A stretch of DNA of 64,000 nt from Sphingobacterium sp. GTDB lineage: Bacteria; Bacteroidota; Bacteroidia; Sphingobacteriales; Sphingobacteriaceae. This document shows positions 26,714 through 36,896 of the stretch, one piece after another. The notes under the pieces are model-generated. The model was not told where the DNA came from. It made no database searches and worked only from the letters and a program-made list of their open reading frames with translations. The stretch covers positions 1,240,001-1,304,000 of the forward strand of contig JAITTY010000006.1 of the NCBI GenBank assembly GCA_031286695.1, read 5' to 3'. The translations under genes were made by a program, and so were the position numbers. Each line of letters opens with the position of its first letter. The stretch's first letter is position 1.

Positions 26714-28741
26714 TCATTTTTTCAAATGGATGCTTTCTGCTATCTGATTTAAGTCTGTTAAAAGAGGTTTAAGTGCATCAATTCTACTGTGAATTTCATA
26801 CGCGGTATCGCGATTTGTTTTTTTACTAAGTGATATCGAAAGACCAACCAAATGCGAGTTGATCCGATAGGAGAGTGCTTGAAAATAGTGAATGTGAGAC
26901 CAATCTATCCACTTTTGCTCGGGTTCCTTTTTCATCTGATTGATGGAGTCTGAAAACAGGGCCATGGCGGTTTGTGCTTTTTTTCGAGCCAGTCGTATAT
27001 CGAAAGAGCTTTGTCGTTCATCCAAAAGACGGTTATTGATGATCTGGAAATAGTGATGATTGTAAAGTGATACCTCTTTTGCCAACTGAACCATTCCTGT
27101 GCTTTGGCGTACTGGAATCAAGAAATAGCCAACGATAGCCAAGAGTGCACCAATAAGGGTGAAAAGTATTCTGCTACCCAAAATAAGATTGATGTTGCCT
27201 TCAAATAAGTTCAGAGCGATTACGATTCCCCAGGTAATGAAAATAACGCTGACCATATAGTTTGATCTGTTGAACAGAAAGAATCCGAAAAGGCCAATAG
27301 CCGCCATTAGAAGGAGAACTGGAAGAAAATGAATGGAAATTAAGCACAATATACCGACAATTATCCCTGAGAATGTACCAACAATACGCTCGATATTACG
27401 TGTTTTGGTCATTGAAAATGCTGGTCTGGCAACAATTGCAATAGTCAGTAGGATCCAATAGGTATATTTAAAATCTAAAAACAAAATACCGATTAAAGCT
27501 CCAGTTCCAAACAGAATAGCCATGCGTAACGCGAATCGAAAAAGGGGATTGTTGAGATGGAGTCTATTCTTAATATCCGCTAGATTCCGTAATGGACGAT
27601 TGATGAATTGCTGGTATTCATTGGTGTCAATCTTATCCTGTATTTCTTGATTTTGATAAAAAGCGACCTGAATTCGGTTGAGGACTTCGATAATAGCTTC
27701 AATATTGACGATGATCGAGGATAATATATTTTTTGCAGGACCAGTCTGTTGCTCCTGAATCTTTTTTAAATCCAATAAGATTGCATTGATTTTAATGTTG
27801 TTGTGATATAATTGATGCGCATAACGAAACCGCTTATTAGGTTGCGAAAAACTATCAATTTCTAAAGCTAATAATTTTATAGTGTGACGAATTAAAGGAA
27901 GACTTCCCGTATCCGCTAGATTCTTGCGGATTGCATCATAATCGTGATCAAGCGCAATAATTAACTCATGTAGGTCAATTAGTCCATAAACTTGACTGAG
28001 CCAATAGTTGCTTTTGTGCCATTGTTGGCTTATGATTTTCTTTTCTCTAAAAAGAAGTGATCTGATTTGTTCCTGCTGCTCACTGATTTGCCCATGAATT
28101 TTTCCAACGCGGCTGTAGGTTATATCTAAAGGAATATCGGGATCGTAAGATTGGGATCGTATCAGCAGGAATTGCGATAATCCATGAAATCCATTCGCCA
28201 TAGCGTGTCTTAAAGAGCGATAAGGCCGTATATACGCTTGTAAGAGGCTAAAAATGTAGTAGATGATAGAACCTCCAGCAATCTGTGAGCTAACAGCGAA
28301 TGGATGCTGCGGAGCCATTCCGATTACAAAACTCATCAAAATCAATGTCATGTTTCCTATAGCAGCATAGCGAGGACCAAAAATACCATACAATGTACAG
28401 ATAAATCCGGCTGCGCCAAGTAATAGGACAAGAGGCCAATGATACGGAAATACAAGAGCTGTAAGAAGTGCTGCAATAAAAAAGGTGGGGATACAAACGA
28501 GAGCCGACGAAAGCTTATCTTTTCGGTTTCCAGGAGGATCAGTGAGTGTGGTTAACAACGATCCGACCCCTATACCGATAGCCGTACTTGCATGCGCCCC
28601 CAAAAGATAGATGGCTAAACTAGGCAAAATGCTGATAGAAACATTACGCAACGCGTCGCCACTATGTTCGCCCCCCATAAAACGGATTATCTTGATATAA
28701 ATACGGTGGAATCTTTTCTTTAATGATAGCGTGCTCATCAA
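26714..28741 (-). CDS. FUSC family inner-membrane protein (YccS-like)
   Basis: A 675-residue membrane protein with two blocks of hydrophobic helices (about 40-170 and 395-530), each followed by a soluble helical region. This is the YccS/YhfK arrangement. The second block contains YWILLTIAIVARPAFSMTKTRNIERIVGTFSGI, the FUSC-like signature. Members are related to aromatic-acid efflux (AaeB) and plant aluminium-activated channels, but the substrate is unknown. Two adjacent ATG codons start the gene. A -7 box lies at 28763-28770. Confidence 0.85.
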   Translation of the reverse strand: MMSTLSLKKRFHRIYIKIIRFMGGEHSGDALRNVSISILPSLAIYLLGAHASTAIGIGVGSLLTTLTDPPGNRKDKLSSALVCIPTFFIAALLTALVFPYHWPLVLLLGAAGFICTLYGIFGPRYAAIGNMTLILMSFVIGMAPQHPFAVSSQIAGGSIIYYIFSLLQAYIRPYRSLRHAMANGFHGLSQFLLIRSQSYDPDIPLDITYSRVGKIHGQISEQQEQIRSLLFREKKIISQQWHKSNYWLSQVYGLIDLHELIIALDHDYDAIRKNLADTGSLPLIRHTIKLLALEIDSFSQPNKRFRYAHQLYHNNIKINAILLDLKKIQEQQTGPAKNILSSIIVNIEAIIEVLNRIQVAFYQNQEIQDKIDTNEYQQFINRPLRNLADIKNRLHLNNPLFRFALRMAILFGTGALIGILFLDFKYTYWILLTIAIVARPAFSMTKTRNIERIVGTFSGIIVGILCLISIHFLPVLLLMAAIGLFGFFLFNRSNYMVSVIFITWGIVIALNLFEGNINLILGSRILFTLIGALLAIVGYFLIPVRQSTGMVQLAKEVSLYNHHYFQIINNRLLDERQSSFDIRLARKKAQTAMALFSDSINQMKKEPEQKWIDWSHIHYFQALSYRINSHLVGLSISLSKKTNRDTAYEIHSRIDALKPLLTDLNQIAESIHLKK

Positions 28742-28762
28742 TCAGTTTACTAATTTTCACTG

Positions 28763-28770
28763 CAAAAATA
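28763..28770 (-). promoter_or_regulatory. -7 box for the FUSC gene
   Basis: TATTTTTG on the minus strand matches TAnnTTTG, 22 bases before the start codon. The rest of the 334-base divergent gap (28742-29075) is AT-rich, and I saw no consensus promoter for the rightward gene. Confidence 0.45.
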
Positions 28771-29075
28771 CAAATATTATGCTTAATATTTTCTGTATAC
28801 ATTTTATTTGTTTTGATTATTGTTTTGTTTTTAAACTTTTATTTTGATTCAATGTGTTTTTCTGTGATTCATTTTGTAAGGATTCATATTTACTAGAATA
28901 CTTATGACTTGAATACGCTAAGAAGAATGTGGTTTACCGATTTTATTCGGTGGTCTACCGAGTGATTTGGGCTATCTGTCTATTTCTGCTGGTCAAGGTG
29001 TAATGAATACACGAGGTTTGTTGTCATTAATTATGAAAGTCGACTATCCAATTGATAGCGTAAAGAAATTATATT

Positions 29076-31526
29076 ATGAAACTACAAAAAATTAAATTGC
29101 TGCTATTACTTATTATTTTGTCTCTATTCTCTGTTTGCGGAGCTGGCTATGCCCAATCTGTCGGTGGAAAATTACGTGCCGTAGTTGTTGGACAAGATAA
29201 CCGACCCATTGGAGCTGCCAGTATTTCATTGTTTCGTAAGCCCAGCGATGTCCTGTTAAAAGGAACGTTATCCAATGAAAATGGTGAAATTGAGCTATCT
29301 GCGATACCAGAAGGAAAGTATATAGTGCAAGTGTCTTTGGTCGGTTACGCCATGTATCGCTCCAGTGAAATGACACTGAATATGGGCGATTTCAAAGTGC
29401 TAGATACCATTCGTTTACAAGTGGAAAGTAAAGTTCTGAGTGAAGCACAAGTTATTGGAAAGAAGCCATTGATTGAAAGTCAGCTGGATAAAGTTGTACT
29501 CAACGTCGAGAATAGTATTTTGGCAACAGGAAATAACGCATTAGAACTTTTGCAAAAGGTTCCTGGTGTCACTTTAGATAACAAAAAGATCAATTTACGA
29601 GGTAAAAGCAACGTGATTATCATGATCGATGGCAAACCTACCTATCTTTCTGCCGATGAAGTATCAAGATTATTAGAAAATACGTCGTCCAATGCAATTG
29701 CTTCGATCGAAGTGCTGACAAACCCGCCGGCAAAATATGATGCTGCTGGGAATGCCGGAATTATCAATATTAAGACGAAGAAAAATACACAATTCGGTAG
29801 TAATGTCAGTTTAAACTTAAATTTAGGACAGGGGAAATATACAAAGGCTGATGGCGGTTTTCAGCTAAACCATCGCAACAACTGGGTGAATTTATTTTCC
29901 TCCTATAATTATGCAAATACATTAGGTTTTAATGATTTGGATATCGATAGAGCTGTAGAAACCAAAGCAGGGACGACCTACTTCAATTCCGATTCATATT
30001 CGAAATTCCGATATCGCGGCCATAATTTTAAATTTGCGGCAGATTTTAACTTGGGTAATCAGGATGTGATTGGCTTTGTAGTCAATGGTAATGTGAGTAA
30101 TGGTCATTCAACCAGGGAGGGGAGTAATCTGATCGCATCCCAAAAAGGAAAGCTTGATTCCATTGTGCTTGGAAGCAATTTGTCAGATTTTAAGTATCAT
30201 TACCTCACTTATAATCTCAATTATAAAAAGACTTTTGATACTTTAGGCACTGAACTAACATTCAACGGCGATTTTTCAGATTCTAAAAATGATGATAATA
30301 GTATGGTTGGTAACCGCTTTTTGGATGCAAACTGGAAAGAATTTAAATTACCAAATATTTTCCGGAATGATATGCTGTCAAAGGCAAAGATTTTAGTTTT
30401 TAAAACCGATTTTGTACATCCTTTTGATAAAACCACAAAACTTGAGGCGGGTTTAAAGTATAGTCGTGTAAAAACGGATAATAATCTGATTTATGAGGAC
30501 CAAGATCAGAATGGGGAGTTTGTACGGAATAATGGCCAAAGTAACCAGTTCTTGTATAGCGAAAATATTGCTGCGGCCTATTTTAGTTTAAATAAATCCT
30601 TCGGCAAGCTTTCCGTACAAACCGGACTTCGTGTTGAAAATACCAGCTCATTAGGAAATTCAGTCACTATGGAGCAGCAAACCAAAAGTAATTATACTGA
30701 TTTTTTTCCGACAATATTTATACAGCAACAGATTAACGATACTCACAAGCTTGGTATAAGCTATAGTAGACGTATAGACCGTCCTGATTATGGGTCATTG
30801 AATCCCTTTATATACTATTTGGATCAATACACTTATCAGTATGGAAATCCCTATTTAAATCCGCAATACACTAATTCCTATGAATTAAATTATACGTTCA
30901 AAGACCATTACCTGTTGAGTTTGGGCTATAAGAGAACCAAAGATGCAATTACTCAGATCATAGAAAGTAATTCGGAAACGAAAGCTATTGCGCAGACAGA
31001 TAGAAACCTGACTTATTCTGATTATTATAACATGAATATCAATATACCGGTCAAGCCTTTTAAATGGTGGAGTATTTCGAACAATGCTACTGCTTTTTAC
31101 AATAAGTTTAGTTTTGATGAGCGTTCTGGGGCACAGCGCCAATTGGAAAAACTGTCCTTCCAGGTGAGCTCCAATCATGATATCCGAATTGGAGAAACAA
31201 CGAATGTGGAGCTAACGGCTAACTATTCCTCTCCGGCGGTTTATGGTGTGCTAAGTTTCCAATCTTACTATGGGATTGATCTCGGCGCAGGAAAAACATT
31301 TCTCGATAAAAAAATGAATGTCAAGCTGGCTGTGAATGATATATTGAATACGAGAGGTCAGCGCAGGTTGTCAAGTTATCAGGAAGATGGATACTATCGT
31401 ATACGTAATGGATATGATAGTCGGGTTGTGCGATTGTCCATCTCTTATCGTTTTGGCAATATGAATATTAAATCTGTCAATAAGAAGGCAGGTAACAATG
31501 ACGAAGATAGTCGCTTAAAAAAATAA
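29076..31526 (+). CDS. TonB-dependent-receptor-like outer membrane beta-barrel protein
   Basis: An 816-residue outer-membrane protein with a signal peptide (up to AGYAQS). A carboxypeptidase-regulatory-like beta-sandwich (about 30-120) precedes a plug-like domain (KVPGVTLDNKKINLRGKSNV, PPAKYDAAGNAGIINIKTKK, about 160-240). A C-terminal barrel of the OMP_b-brl_3 type follows, with the YSRRIDRPDYGSLNPFIYYLD block near 565. There is no SusD partner, so this is not a classical glycan-uptake pair. Such proteins may take up metal chelates or peptides; the ligand is unknown. The final hydrophilic tail (NNDEDSRLKK) is short. Confidence 0.85.
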   Translation: MKLQKIKLLLLLIILSLFSVCGAGYAQSVGGKLRAVVVGQDNRPIGAASISLFRKPSDVLLKGTLSNENGEIELSAIPEGKYIVQVSLVGYAMYRSSEMTLNMGDFKVLDTIRLQVESKVLSEAQVIGKKPLIESQLDKVVLNVENSILATGNNALELLQKVPGVTLDNKKINLRGKSNVIIMIDGKPTYLSADEVSRLLENTSSNAIASIEVLTNPPAKYDAAGNAGIINIKTKKNTQFGSNVSLNLNLGQGKYTKADGGFQLNHRNNWVNLFSSYNYANTLGFNDLDIDRAVETKAGTTYFNSDSYSKFRYRGHNFKFAADFNLGNQDVIGFVVNGNVSNGHSTREGSNLIASQKGKLDSIVLGSNLSDFKYHYLTYNLNYKKTFDTLGTELTFNGDFSDSKNDDNSMVGNRFLDANWKEFKLPNIFRNDMLSKAKILVFKTDFVHPFDKTTKLEAGLKYSRVKTDNNLIYEDQDQNGEFVRNNGQSNQFLYSENIAAAYFSLNKSFGKLSVQTGLRVENTSSLGNSVTMEQQTKSNYTDFFPTIFIQQQINDTHKLGISYSRRIDRPDYGSLNPFIYYLDQYTYQYGNPYLNPQYTNSYELNYTFKDHYLLSLGYKRTKDAITQIIESNSETKAIAQTDRNLTYSDYYNMNINIPVKPFKWWSISNNATAFYNKFSFDERSGAQRQLEKLSFQVSSNHDIRIGETTNVELTANYSSPAVYGVLSFQSYYGIDLGAGKTFLDKKMNVKLAVNDILNTRGQRRLSSYQEDGYYRIRNGYDSRVVRLSISYRFGNMNIKSVNKKAGNNDEDSRLKK

Positions 31527-31557
31527 CGTAAGATACTGGAAAGGCGCTATAAAATGG

Positions 31558-31609
31558 TATATAAAACAGAAAGAGCATGCTAAATAGCATGCTCTTTCTG
31601 TTTTATATA
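31558..31609. terminator. Very long perfect inverted repeat, bidirectional terminator
   Basis: Two 25-base arms (31558-31582 and 31585-31609), each containing AGAAAGAGCATGCTA or its complement, are separated by two bases. It lies between convergent genes and has A and T tracts for both directions. Confidence 0.85.
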
Positions 31610-31616
31610 AGTTATC

Positions 31617-33806
31617 TTAACTTAAGAATAAGATCTCTCTCAGTTTTGGAAGAGGCCATTTTTTATCATCAACAATTTTCTCCAATTTGTTAACATGATA
31701 GCGAATGACGTCAAAATATGGTTTAACTGACTCATCGTAGGCGATTGATCTTTCACGCACATCTTCGATTTGATTTGCTTTTTTACGTTCTTGACGCATG
31801 GCTTCAGCTTGTTCCAAAATAGTATTAACGTGTGTAGATATACGTTCTACAAAGTTTAATTGAGAGCTGAATGCTGCCTGAGCTAGGCCAAGGTCTTTTA
31901 ATCCTTTGACATTCTCAATCAATTCATTTTGATAAATAAAACATGCCGGAGCGATTTGGTTGTTAACCATCTCTTCGATAACACGTGCTTCAATCTGTAA
32001 TTTCTTGTAAAAGTTTTCAAGCAAGATCTCGTGACGTGCTTCTGATTCACGTTTTGTATAGATGCCAAGTGATTCAAATAAAGCTAAAGATTCTTCTTTT
32101 ACATAAACATCTAATGCTTTAGGTGTAGATTTGATGTTAGAAAGACCACGTGCTTCAGCTTCTTTTTCCCATTCTTCACTATATCCATTACCTTCAAAAC
32201 GGATTGCTTTTGAATCTTTGATGTATTTGCGGACAACATTTAAGATTGCAAGGTCCTTTTTAATGCCTTTTTTGATTTGTTTGTCTACTTCAGTTTTAAA
32301 CTCGATCAATTGGGCTGCAACGATTGCATTCAACACGGTCATCGGTAAAGCAGAGTTTGCAGAAGAACCAACAGCGCGGAATTCAAATTTGTTACCTGTA
32401 AAAGCAAAAGGTGAAGTACGGTTACGGTCTGTATTGTCCAATTTTAATTCAGGAACTTTTGGAATACCATGCCATAAGTTTGCCTCTGCTTTTACTTTTT
32501 TAGCAACACGAGCAGATTCAACTTCTTCTAGTAGCTCATCCAATTGAGAGCCTAAGAAAATTGAAATAATTGCTGGTGGAGCCTCATTTGCACCTAGGCG
32601 GTGATCGTTGCTTGCACTAGCGATAGAAGCGCGCATCAAATCAGCATATTCATAAACAGCTTTAATGGTGTTGACAAAGAAAGTCAAGAACATCAAATTG
32701 TTTTTAGGAGTTTTTCCAGGAGATAATAAATTTACACCGGTATTTGTGATTAAAGACCAGTTGTTGTGTTTACCAGATCCGTTGACACCAGAGTATGGTT
32801 TTTCATGCAACAATACTTTGAAGTTGTGTCTTAAAGCAACTTGTTCCATGACATTCATCAACAATTGGTTGTGATCGATAGCCAAGTTGATTTCTTCGTA
32901 CATTGGAGCACATTCAAATTGAGAAGGTGCAACTTCGTTGTGACGAGTCTTTAAAGGGATACCTAATTTTAGAGCTTCATTTTCCAAGTCCACCATGTAC
33001 GCTAATACGCGCTCAGGAATAGCACCAAAATAGTGGTCTTCCAATTGTTGACCTTTTGCTGACATGTGACCAAATAATGTACGGCCAGTTAACTGAAGAT
33101 CTGGACGAGCATTATATAAAGAAAGGTCAACCAAGAAATACTCCTGTTCAATACCAAGAGAGGCATTTACTTTAGTGACCGATTTGTCAAAATATTGAGC
33201 AACATCCGTTGCAGCTTTATCTACTGCGTTGATGGCTTTCAATAAAGGAGCTTTATAGTCTAATGATTCACCAGTGTAGGAAACAAAAACTGTTGGAATA
33301 CATAATGTTTTACCAGCACCTGTTTCGTAAATGAATGCAGGAGAAGATGGATCCCAAGCGGTATAACCTCTAGCTTCGAACGTATTACGGATACCACCAT
33401 TAGGGAAAGATGATGCATCAGGTTCTTGTTGAACTAATGCGTCAGCTGTGAACTTTTCAATTGCATCGCCGTTTTCGTCTGGCTCAAAAAAGGCATCGTG
33501 TTTTTCAGCAGTCGAACCTGTCAATGGTTGAAACCAGTGTGTATAGTGAGAGACACCGTGGTTAAGCGCCCAAGTTTTCATGGCCTGAGAAATGTGTTCA
33601 GCCAAATCTCTTGAAATAATCTGTCCCTCTTCAATGGATGCAACTAACTCCTTGTATGAATTTTTAGGAAGGTAGTCTTTCATTTTGTTTACGGAAAAAA
33701 CATTCTTTCCGTAGATGTCAGTTGCTTTTTTAGTTTCAACTTTTTCAAATGAAGCGATTTGGCGTGAGCCTGCTGCTTCTACTGCTTTGAATCTTAGGTT
33801 CGACAT
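31617..33806 (-). CDS. glnN: Glutamine synthetase type III
   Basis: A 729-residue GSIII enzyme, the large dodecameric form typical of Bacteroidota, making glutamine from glutamate, ammonia and ATP in the cytoplasm. Recognised blocks are THWFQPLTGSTAEKHDAF, SLGIEQEYFLVD, KTRHNEVAPSQFE, EKPYSGVNGSGKHNNWSL and NRTSPFAFTGNKFEFR, which hold the metal and ATP ligands. The length is normal (700-730 residues, against about 450 for GSI). It is monocistronic with a -7 box at 33850-33857 and a shared terminator. Confidence 0.96.
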   Translation of the reverse strand: MSNLRFKAVEAAGSRQIASFEKVETKKATDIYGKNVFSVNKMKDYLPKNSYKELVASIEEGQIISRDLAEHISQAMKTWALNHGVSHYTHWFQPLTGSTAEKHDAFFEPDENGDAIEKFTADALVQQEPDASSFPNGGIRNTFEARGYTAWDPSSPAFIYETGAGKTLCIPTVFVSYTGESLDYKAPLLKAINAVDKAATDVAQYFDKSVTKVNASLGIEQEYFLVDLSLYNARPDLQLTGRTLFGHMSAKGQQLEDHYFGAIPERVLAYMVDLENEALKLGIPLKTRHNEVAPSQFECAPMYEEINLAIDHNQLLMNVMEQVALRHNFKVLLHEKPYSGVNGSGKHNNWSLITNTGVNLLSPGKTPKNNLMFLTFFVNTIKAVYEYADLMRASIASASNDHRLGANEAPPAIISIFLGSQLDELLEEVESARVAKKVKAEANLWHGIPKVPELKLDNTDRNRTSPFAFTGNKFEFRAVGSSANSALPMTVLNAIVAAQLIEFKTEVDKQIKKGIKKDLAILNVVRKYIKDSKAIRFEGNGYSEEWEKEAEARGLSNIKSTPKALDVYVKEESLALFESLGIYTKRESEARHEILLENFYKKLQIEARVIEEMVNNQIAPACFIYQNELIENVKGLKDLGLAQAAFSSQLNFVERISTHVNTILEQAEAMRQERKKANQIEDVRERSIAYDESVKPYFDVIRYHVNKLEKIVDDKKWPLPKLREILFLS

Positions 33807-33849
33807 TTGTATTTTGTAGTTAAATTACAGTTTTGTTGATTTTGTTTTT

Positions 33850-33857
33850 CAAAAATA
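33850..33857 (-). promoter_or_regulatory. -7 box for glnN
   Basis: TATTTTTG on the minus strand matches TAnnTTTG and lies 43 bases before the glnN start codon. Confidence 0.5.
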
Positions 33858-33934
33858 TTGTGTTTTTATTGAAAACTGAAATTTTTTTTGATGTTTTTTG
33901 TGAAATAATTCAAAAATTATGGTTTTTAGCTAAT

Positions 33935-33970
33935 AAAAAAGGTGTGATTTGTATAAATCACACCTTTTTT
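33935..33970 (-). terminator. Terminator of the S9 peptidase gene
   Basis: AAAAAAGGTGTGATTT (33935-33950) and AAATCACACCTTTTTT (33955-33970) form a 16-bp stem with a four-base loop, 12 bases after the peptidase stop. Confidence 0.85.
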
Positions 33971-33981
33971 ATTGTTTTTAA

Positions 33982-36801
33982 TTATAATTCGAATCCCCAG
34001 TCTATTCCTTTTTCGGTGGCAGGTACTCCTTTCTTCATCCAAGCAGGGGCAGGGGCACCTTTTAGGAAATGATCGAAGAATTGCTGTTCGCGAATTTGTA
34101 TATCCTTGCGGTTTTGTCGGAGTATGAGGTTATGTTCATCACCATTATAATTCAGCATCCATACGGGTTTGTTTAATCGGCGCAATGCAGTAAACATTTC
34201 AATACCTTGATACCATGGCACGGCCCCGTCGTTGTCATTGGCCATAATGACAACAGGAGTTTTAACTTTATCTAAATGAAATAAAGGTGAATTTTCGATG
34301 TACAGTTCTGGAGCTTCCCATAGGGTTTTTCCGATGCGGCTCTGTGTATGTTCATATTGGAATTGGCGCGACATGCCGGTCTGCCAGCGTATTCCACCAT
34401 AGGCAGACGTCATGTTGACAACAGGAGCACCAGTCCAAGCTGCAGCATACATATTGGTCCGTGTAATGAGGTGAGCAACTTGATAGCCGCCCCAACTTTG
34501 ACCCTGTATTCCCATCTTCGTACTATCAACCCATGCATTCTGAGCGAGATATCTCATCCCCGAATTGATATATTCTTCAGCTGATTGACCAGGGTGACCT
34601 GTTTTGTAGCTTATATTTGGTGCAAATACAAGGTATTCGTTACTTACAAAATAGGGGATGTTCAATCGTGATGGTGTAGGAGCAGGAGGTTGATACGTAT
34701 ATAATCCATCGGAAAGCTTTTCATAGAAGTAAGCTATAATGGGATATTTTTTTGCAGGATCAAAATTTTCCGGTTTGTAAAGGATGCCTTCAGCCTGATT
34801 TCCTTCGGGTGTTGTCCAATGAACTAATTCAGCTGTTCCCCAATTGTAATTAGCCTGTTGCTGATTAATATTGGATAGCTGTATTTCGTCTTTGAATTTA
34901 ACTGTATTCGTGTAGACATTAGGCGAATTGACATAATCTTCTTTTGTATAAAGAATAGTCTGTTGATCCGTGGAAGCGCTGATATTCTTGAAGGTTTTTG
35001 CCTCTACCAAAAGACTTTTAGGATCGTTATGCTGTCCCTTGAACTGGTAGAAACCAGATTCTTTGGTTTTATTGTCAAAAGAAGTTAGAAAACCGCCTTT
35101 TTTATAGTCGAGCGTTGTGGCTTGTTCGCGATCCTCTTCTCTTCTTAAGGATAAGTAACGGAATGTTGTTTGTGAAGCAGCACCATAACCGTTGGTCAAG
35201 ATAGATTTATTTGACCCATCTAGGTTAAAATACCAGATGTCATATCTCGAATTGACATATATTCCTTTATAGTCCGGGCTCCAGGCGGCCATGCCATAGC
35301 CTTGCGCTGTCGTAGGCATGTCATTTTCCTCATCCGCGAAAGAGGCTGGTATTCCATCATTCAGAATGATTTTTTTCTTTGTACTGACCTGGTACGAATT
35401 CCAGGTTCCTTTATCTTGATCAAAATAAACAACATATTTTGCATCAGGACTCAAAATTGCATTTCCCGAAAAGTTTGAAAGGATTAACTCTTTATTTCCT
35501 GTTTTTGTCGAAACCAGATAGATGTCATCTCTTGTGCTACCTTCCCATTGGCTTGCGATGCGCTTGCCAAAATCAGTACGCGCTAAGATATATTCTTCAT
35601 TTCCATCAGGTGTTGTCGACGCGGAGTTGAATGTCTGGTCTGTAAGCGGGATAATAGTGCGGTTGTATTTAGGGTAAGTGACTGCTAGGAAATTTTTAGC
35701 AAGATCTTTCTTTAAATTCACCAATTGCATGGGCTGTAAATAATCATCTTGCCAGTTCCATACGTCTACTTTCGCATGCTCGAAATCAACTAAAGTGGTA
35801 TCCTTGACACGGGGTATTGGCGCTATGCCAAAAAATAGCTTTTCCCCATTTTTGCTGAATCGAATATCTCCATCACCGCTAACAGTCCAATTTTTTGGTA
35901 TACCATTACTGGTTTTCGTCGCAAGATATTGGGCTGTATCAATACCGTTTGTATAGTAATATAGATTGTAATTTTTTAGCAATGCCTTTTCGTTGGAGAG
36001 ATCTCCTAGGTAAGCGAGCTGATTGCCGGACTCATCAAATTTGAAATTCTTATAATTACCTTTTCCATTTGATATTTTTTTGAGCTTTTTGGTTGCTATT
36101 TCGTATATATATACGCCAGATTCCTTTGAAAGGCTGTCTTTTGAGTCAGTCTTCTTTGAAAAAACAATTTTTGACCCGTTTTTATTCCATTCATATTGAT
36201 CTACGAATGAAAATTGAGTGGAGTCACCCGAGTTTAAATCATATAAGGCAAGTGTTGCTACCGTTTTTTTCTTTTTATCATTTTCTTTCCTTGTCGATGT
36301 GGCATCGGCAGTCGTTTTTGGTGCTGATTTTTCATTTATTTCCTTGTCAAAAAGGAAAGAGACGAAATTGTTGTTTTGATCGGCAACTTTGTAAGATTTT
36401 ACCTGTGCAAATTTGACCAGGGATGAGTTTGTTAAACTGTAGATCGCCAATGAATCCTTTGGGAGCTCTTCAGTCTTCTTCTTTTTGATTTTTGCTTCGC
36501 GTGTCGCTGCGAAAGGTGCCTTAATCAAACTTACCAAATGATTTTCGGTATCTGTAAGTTTTCCATTATATCCGCGGGGAATTTGAACGAGTTCTTTGTT
36601 GTCTTTGGTTTTTAGAAAAAGCTGGTTGTCACCTTCTTGTGGGCTTACTTGAAATAGGACAAATTTGCCAGATTTACTGATATAGGGAGATGATATGCTT
36701 TGCCAACTATCATATACCGTATGATCCAATGGTTTCTTTTGTGCATGTGCAGCGAATGCTGCCAGAAAACAGAATGGAATACAGATATTTTTCTTATTCA
36801 T
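33982..36801 (-). CDS. S9 family prolyl oligopeptidase-like serine peptidase
   Basis: A 939-residue exported peptidase (signal peptide up to AFAAHAQ). The long N-terminal part (about 30-650) forms a beta-propeller with WD40/PD40-like repeats. The C-terminal alpha/beta hydrolase domain has the nucleophile in GIQGQSWGGYQVAH (Ser about 767), the Asp in MANDNDGAVPWYQG and the His in YNGDEHNL. This is the S9 triad in the right order. It likely removes dipeptides or cleaves peptides in the periplasm. The propeller is longer than in S9C acyl-peptidases. No operon partner is seen. Confidence 0.9.
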   Translation of the reverse strand: MNKKNICIPFCFLAAFAAHAQKKPLDHTVYDSWQSISSPYISKSGKFVLFQVSPQEGDNQLFLKTKDNKELVQIPRGYNGKLTDTENHLVSLIKAPFAATREAKIKKKKTEELPKDSLAIYSLTNSSLVKFAQVKSYKVADQNNNFVSFLFDKEINEKSAPKTTADATSTRKENDKKKKTVATLALYDLNSGDSTQFSFVDQYEWNKNGSKIVFSKKTDSKDSLSKESGVYIYEIATKKLKKISNGKGNYKNFKFDESGNQLAYLGDLSNEKALLKNYNLYYYTNGIDTAQYLATKTSNGIPKNWTVSGDGDIRFSKNGEKLFFGIAPIPRVKDTTLVDFEHAKVDVWNWQDDYLQPMQLVNLKKDLAKNFLAVTYPKYNRTIIPLTDQTFNSASTTPDGNEEYILARTDFGKRIASQWEGSTRDDIYLVSTKTGNKELILSNFSGNAILSPDAKYVVYFDQDKGTWNSYQVSTKKKIILNDGIPASFADEENDMPTTAQGYGMAAWSPDYKGIYVNSRYDIWYFNLDGSNKSILTNGYGAASQTTFRYLSLRREEDREQATTLDYKKGGFLTSFDNKTKESGFYQFKGQHNDPKSLLVEAKTFKNISASTDQQTILYTKEDYVNSPNVYTNTVKFKDEIQLSNINQQQANYNWGTAELVHWTTPEGNQAEGILYKPENFDPAKKYPIIAYFYEKLSDGLYTYQPPAPTPSRLNIPYFVSNEYLVFAPNISYKTGHPGQSAEEYINSGMRYLAQNAWVDSTKMGIQGQSWGGYQVAHLITRTNMYAAAWTGAPVVNMTSAYGGIRWQTGMSRQFQYEHTQSRIGKTLWEAPELYIENSPLFHLDKVKTPVVIMANDNDGAVPWYQGIEMFTALRRLNKPVWMLNYNGDEHNLILRQNRKDIQIREQQFFDHFLKGAPAPAWMKKGVPATEKGIDWGFEL

Positions 36802-36896
36802 ATTTTTAATCCTTTTTGCTGCAATTTATTTATAAAAAATAAATAAACATCGATTTTTTGGTATATTCATTGTTACGTAAACATAAAAAACTGGTT

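Noticed and set aside
29076..31526. SusC of a polysaccharide-utilisation locus
   Set aside because: The barrel is shorter and of the OMP_b-brl_3 type, with no SusD gene beside it.
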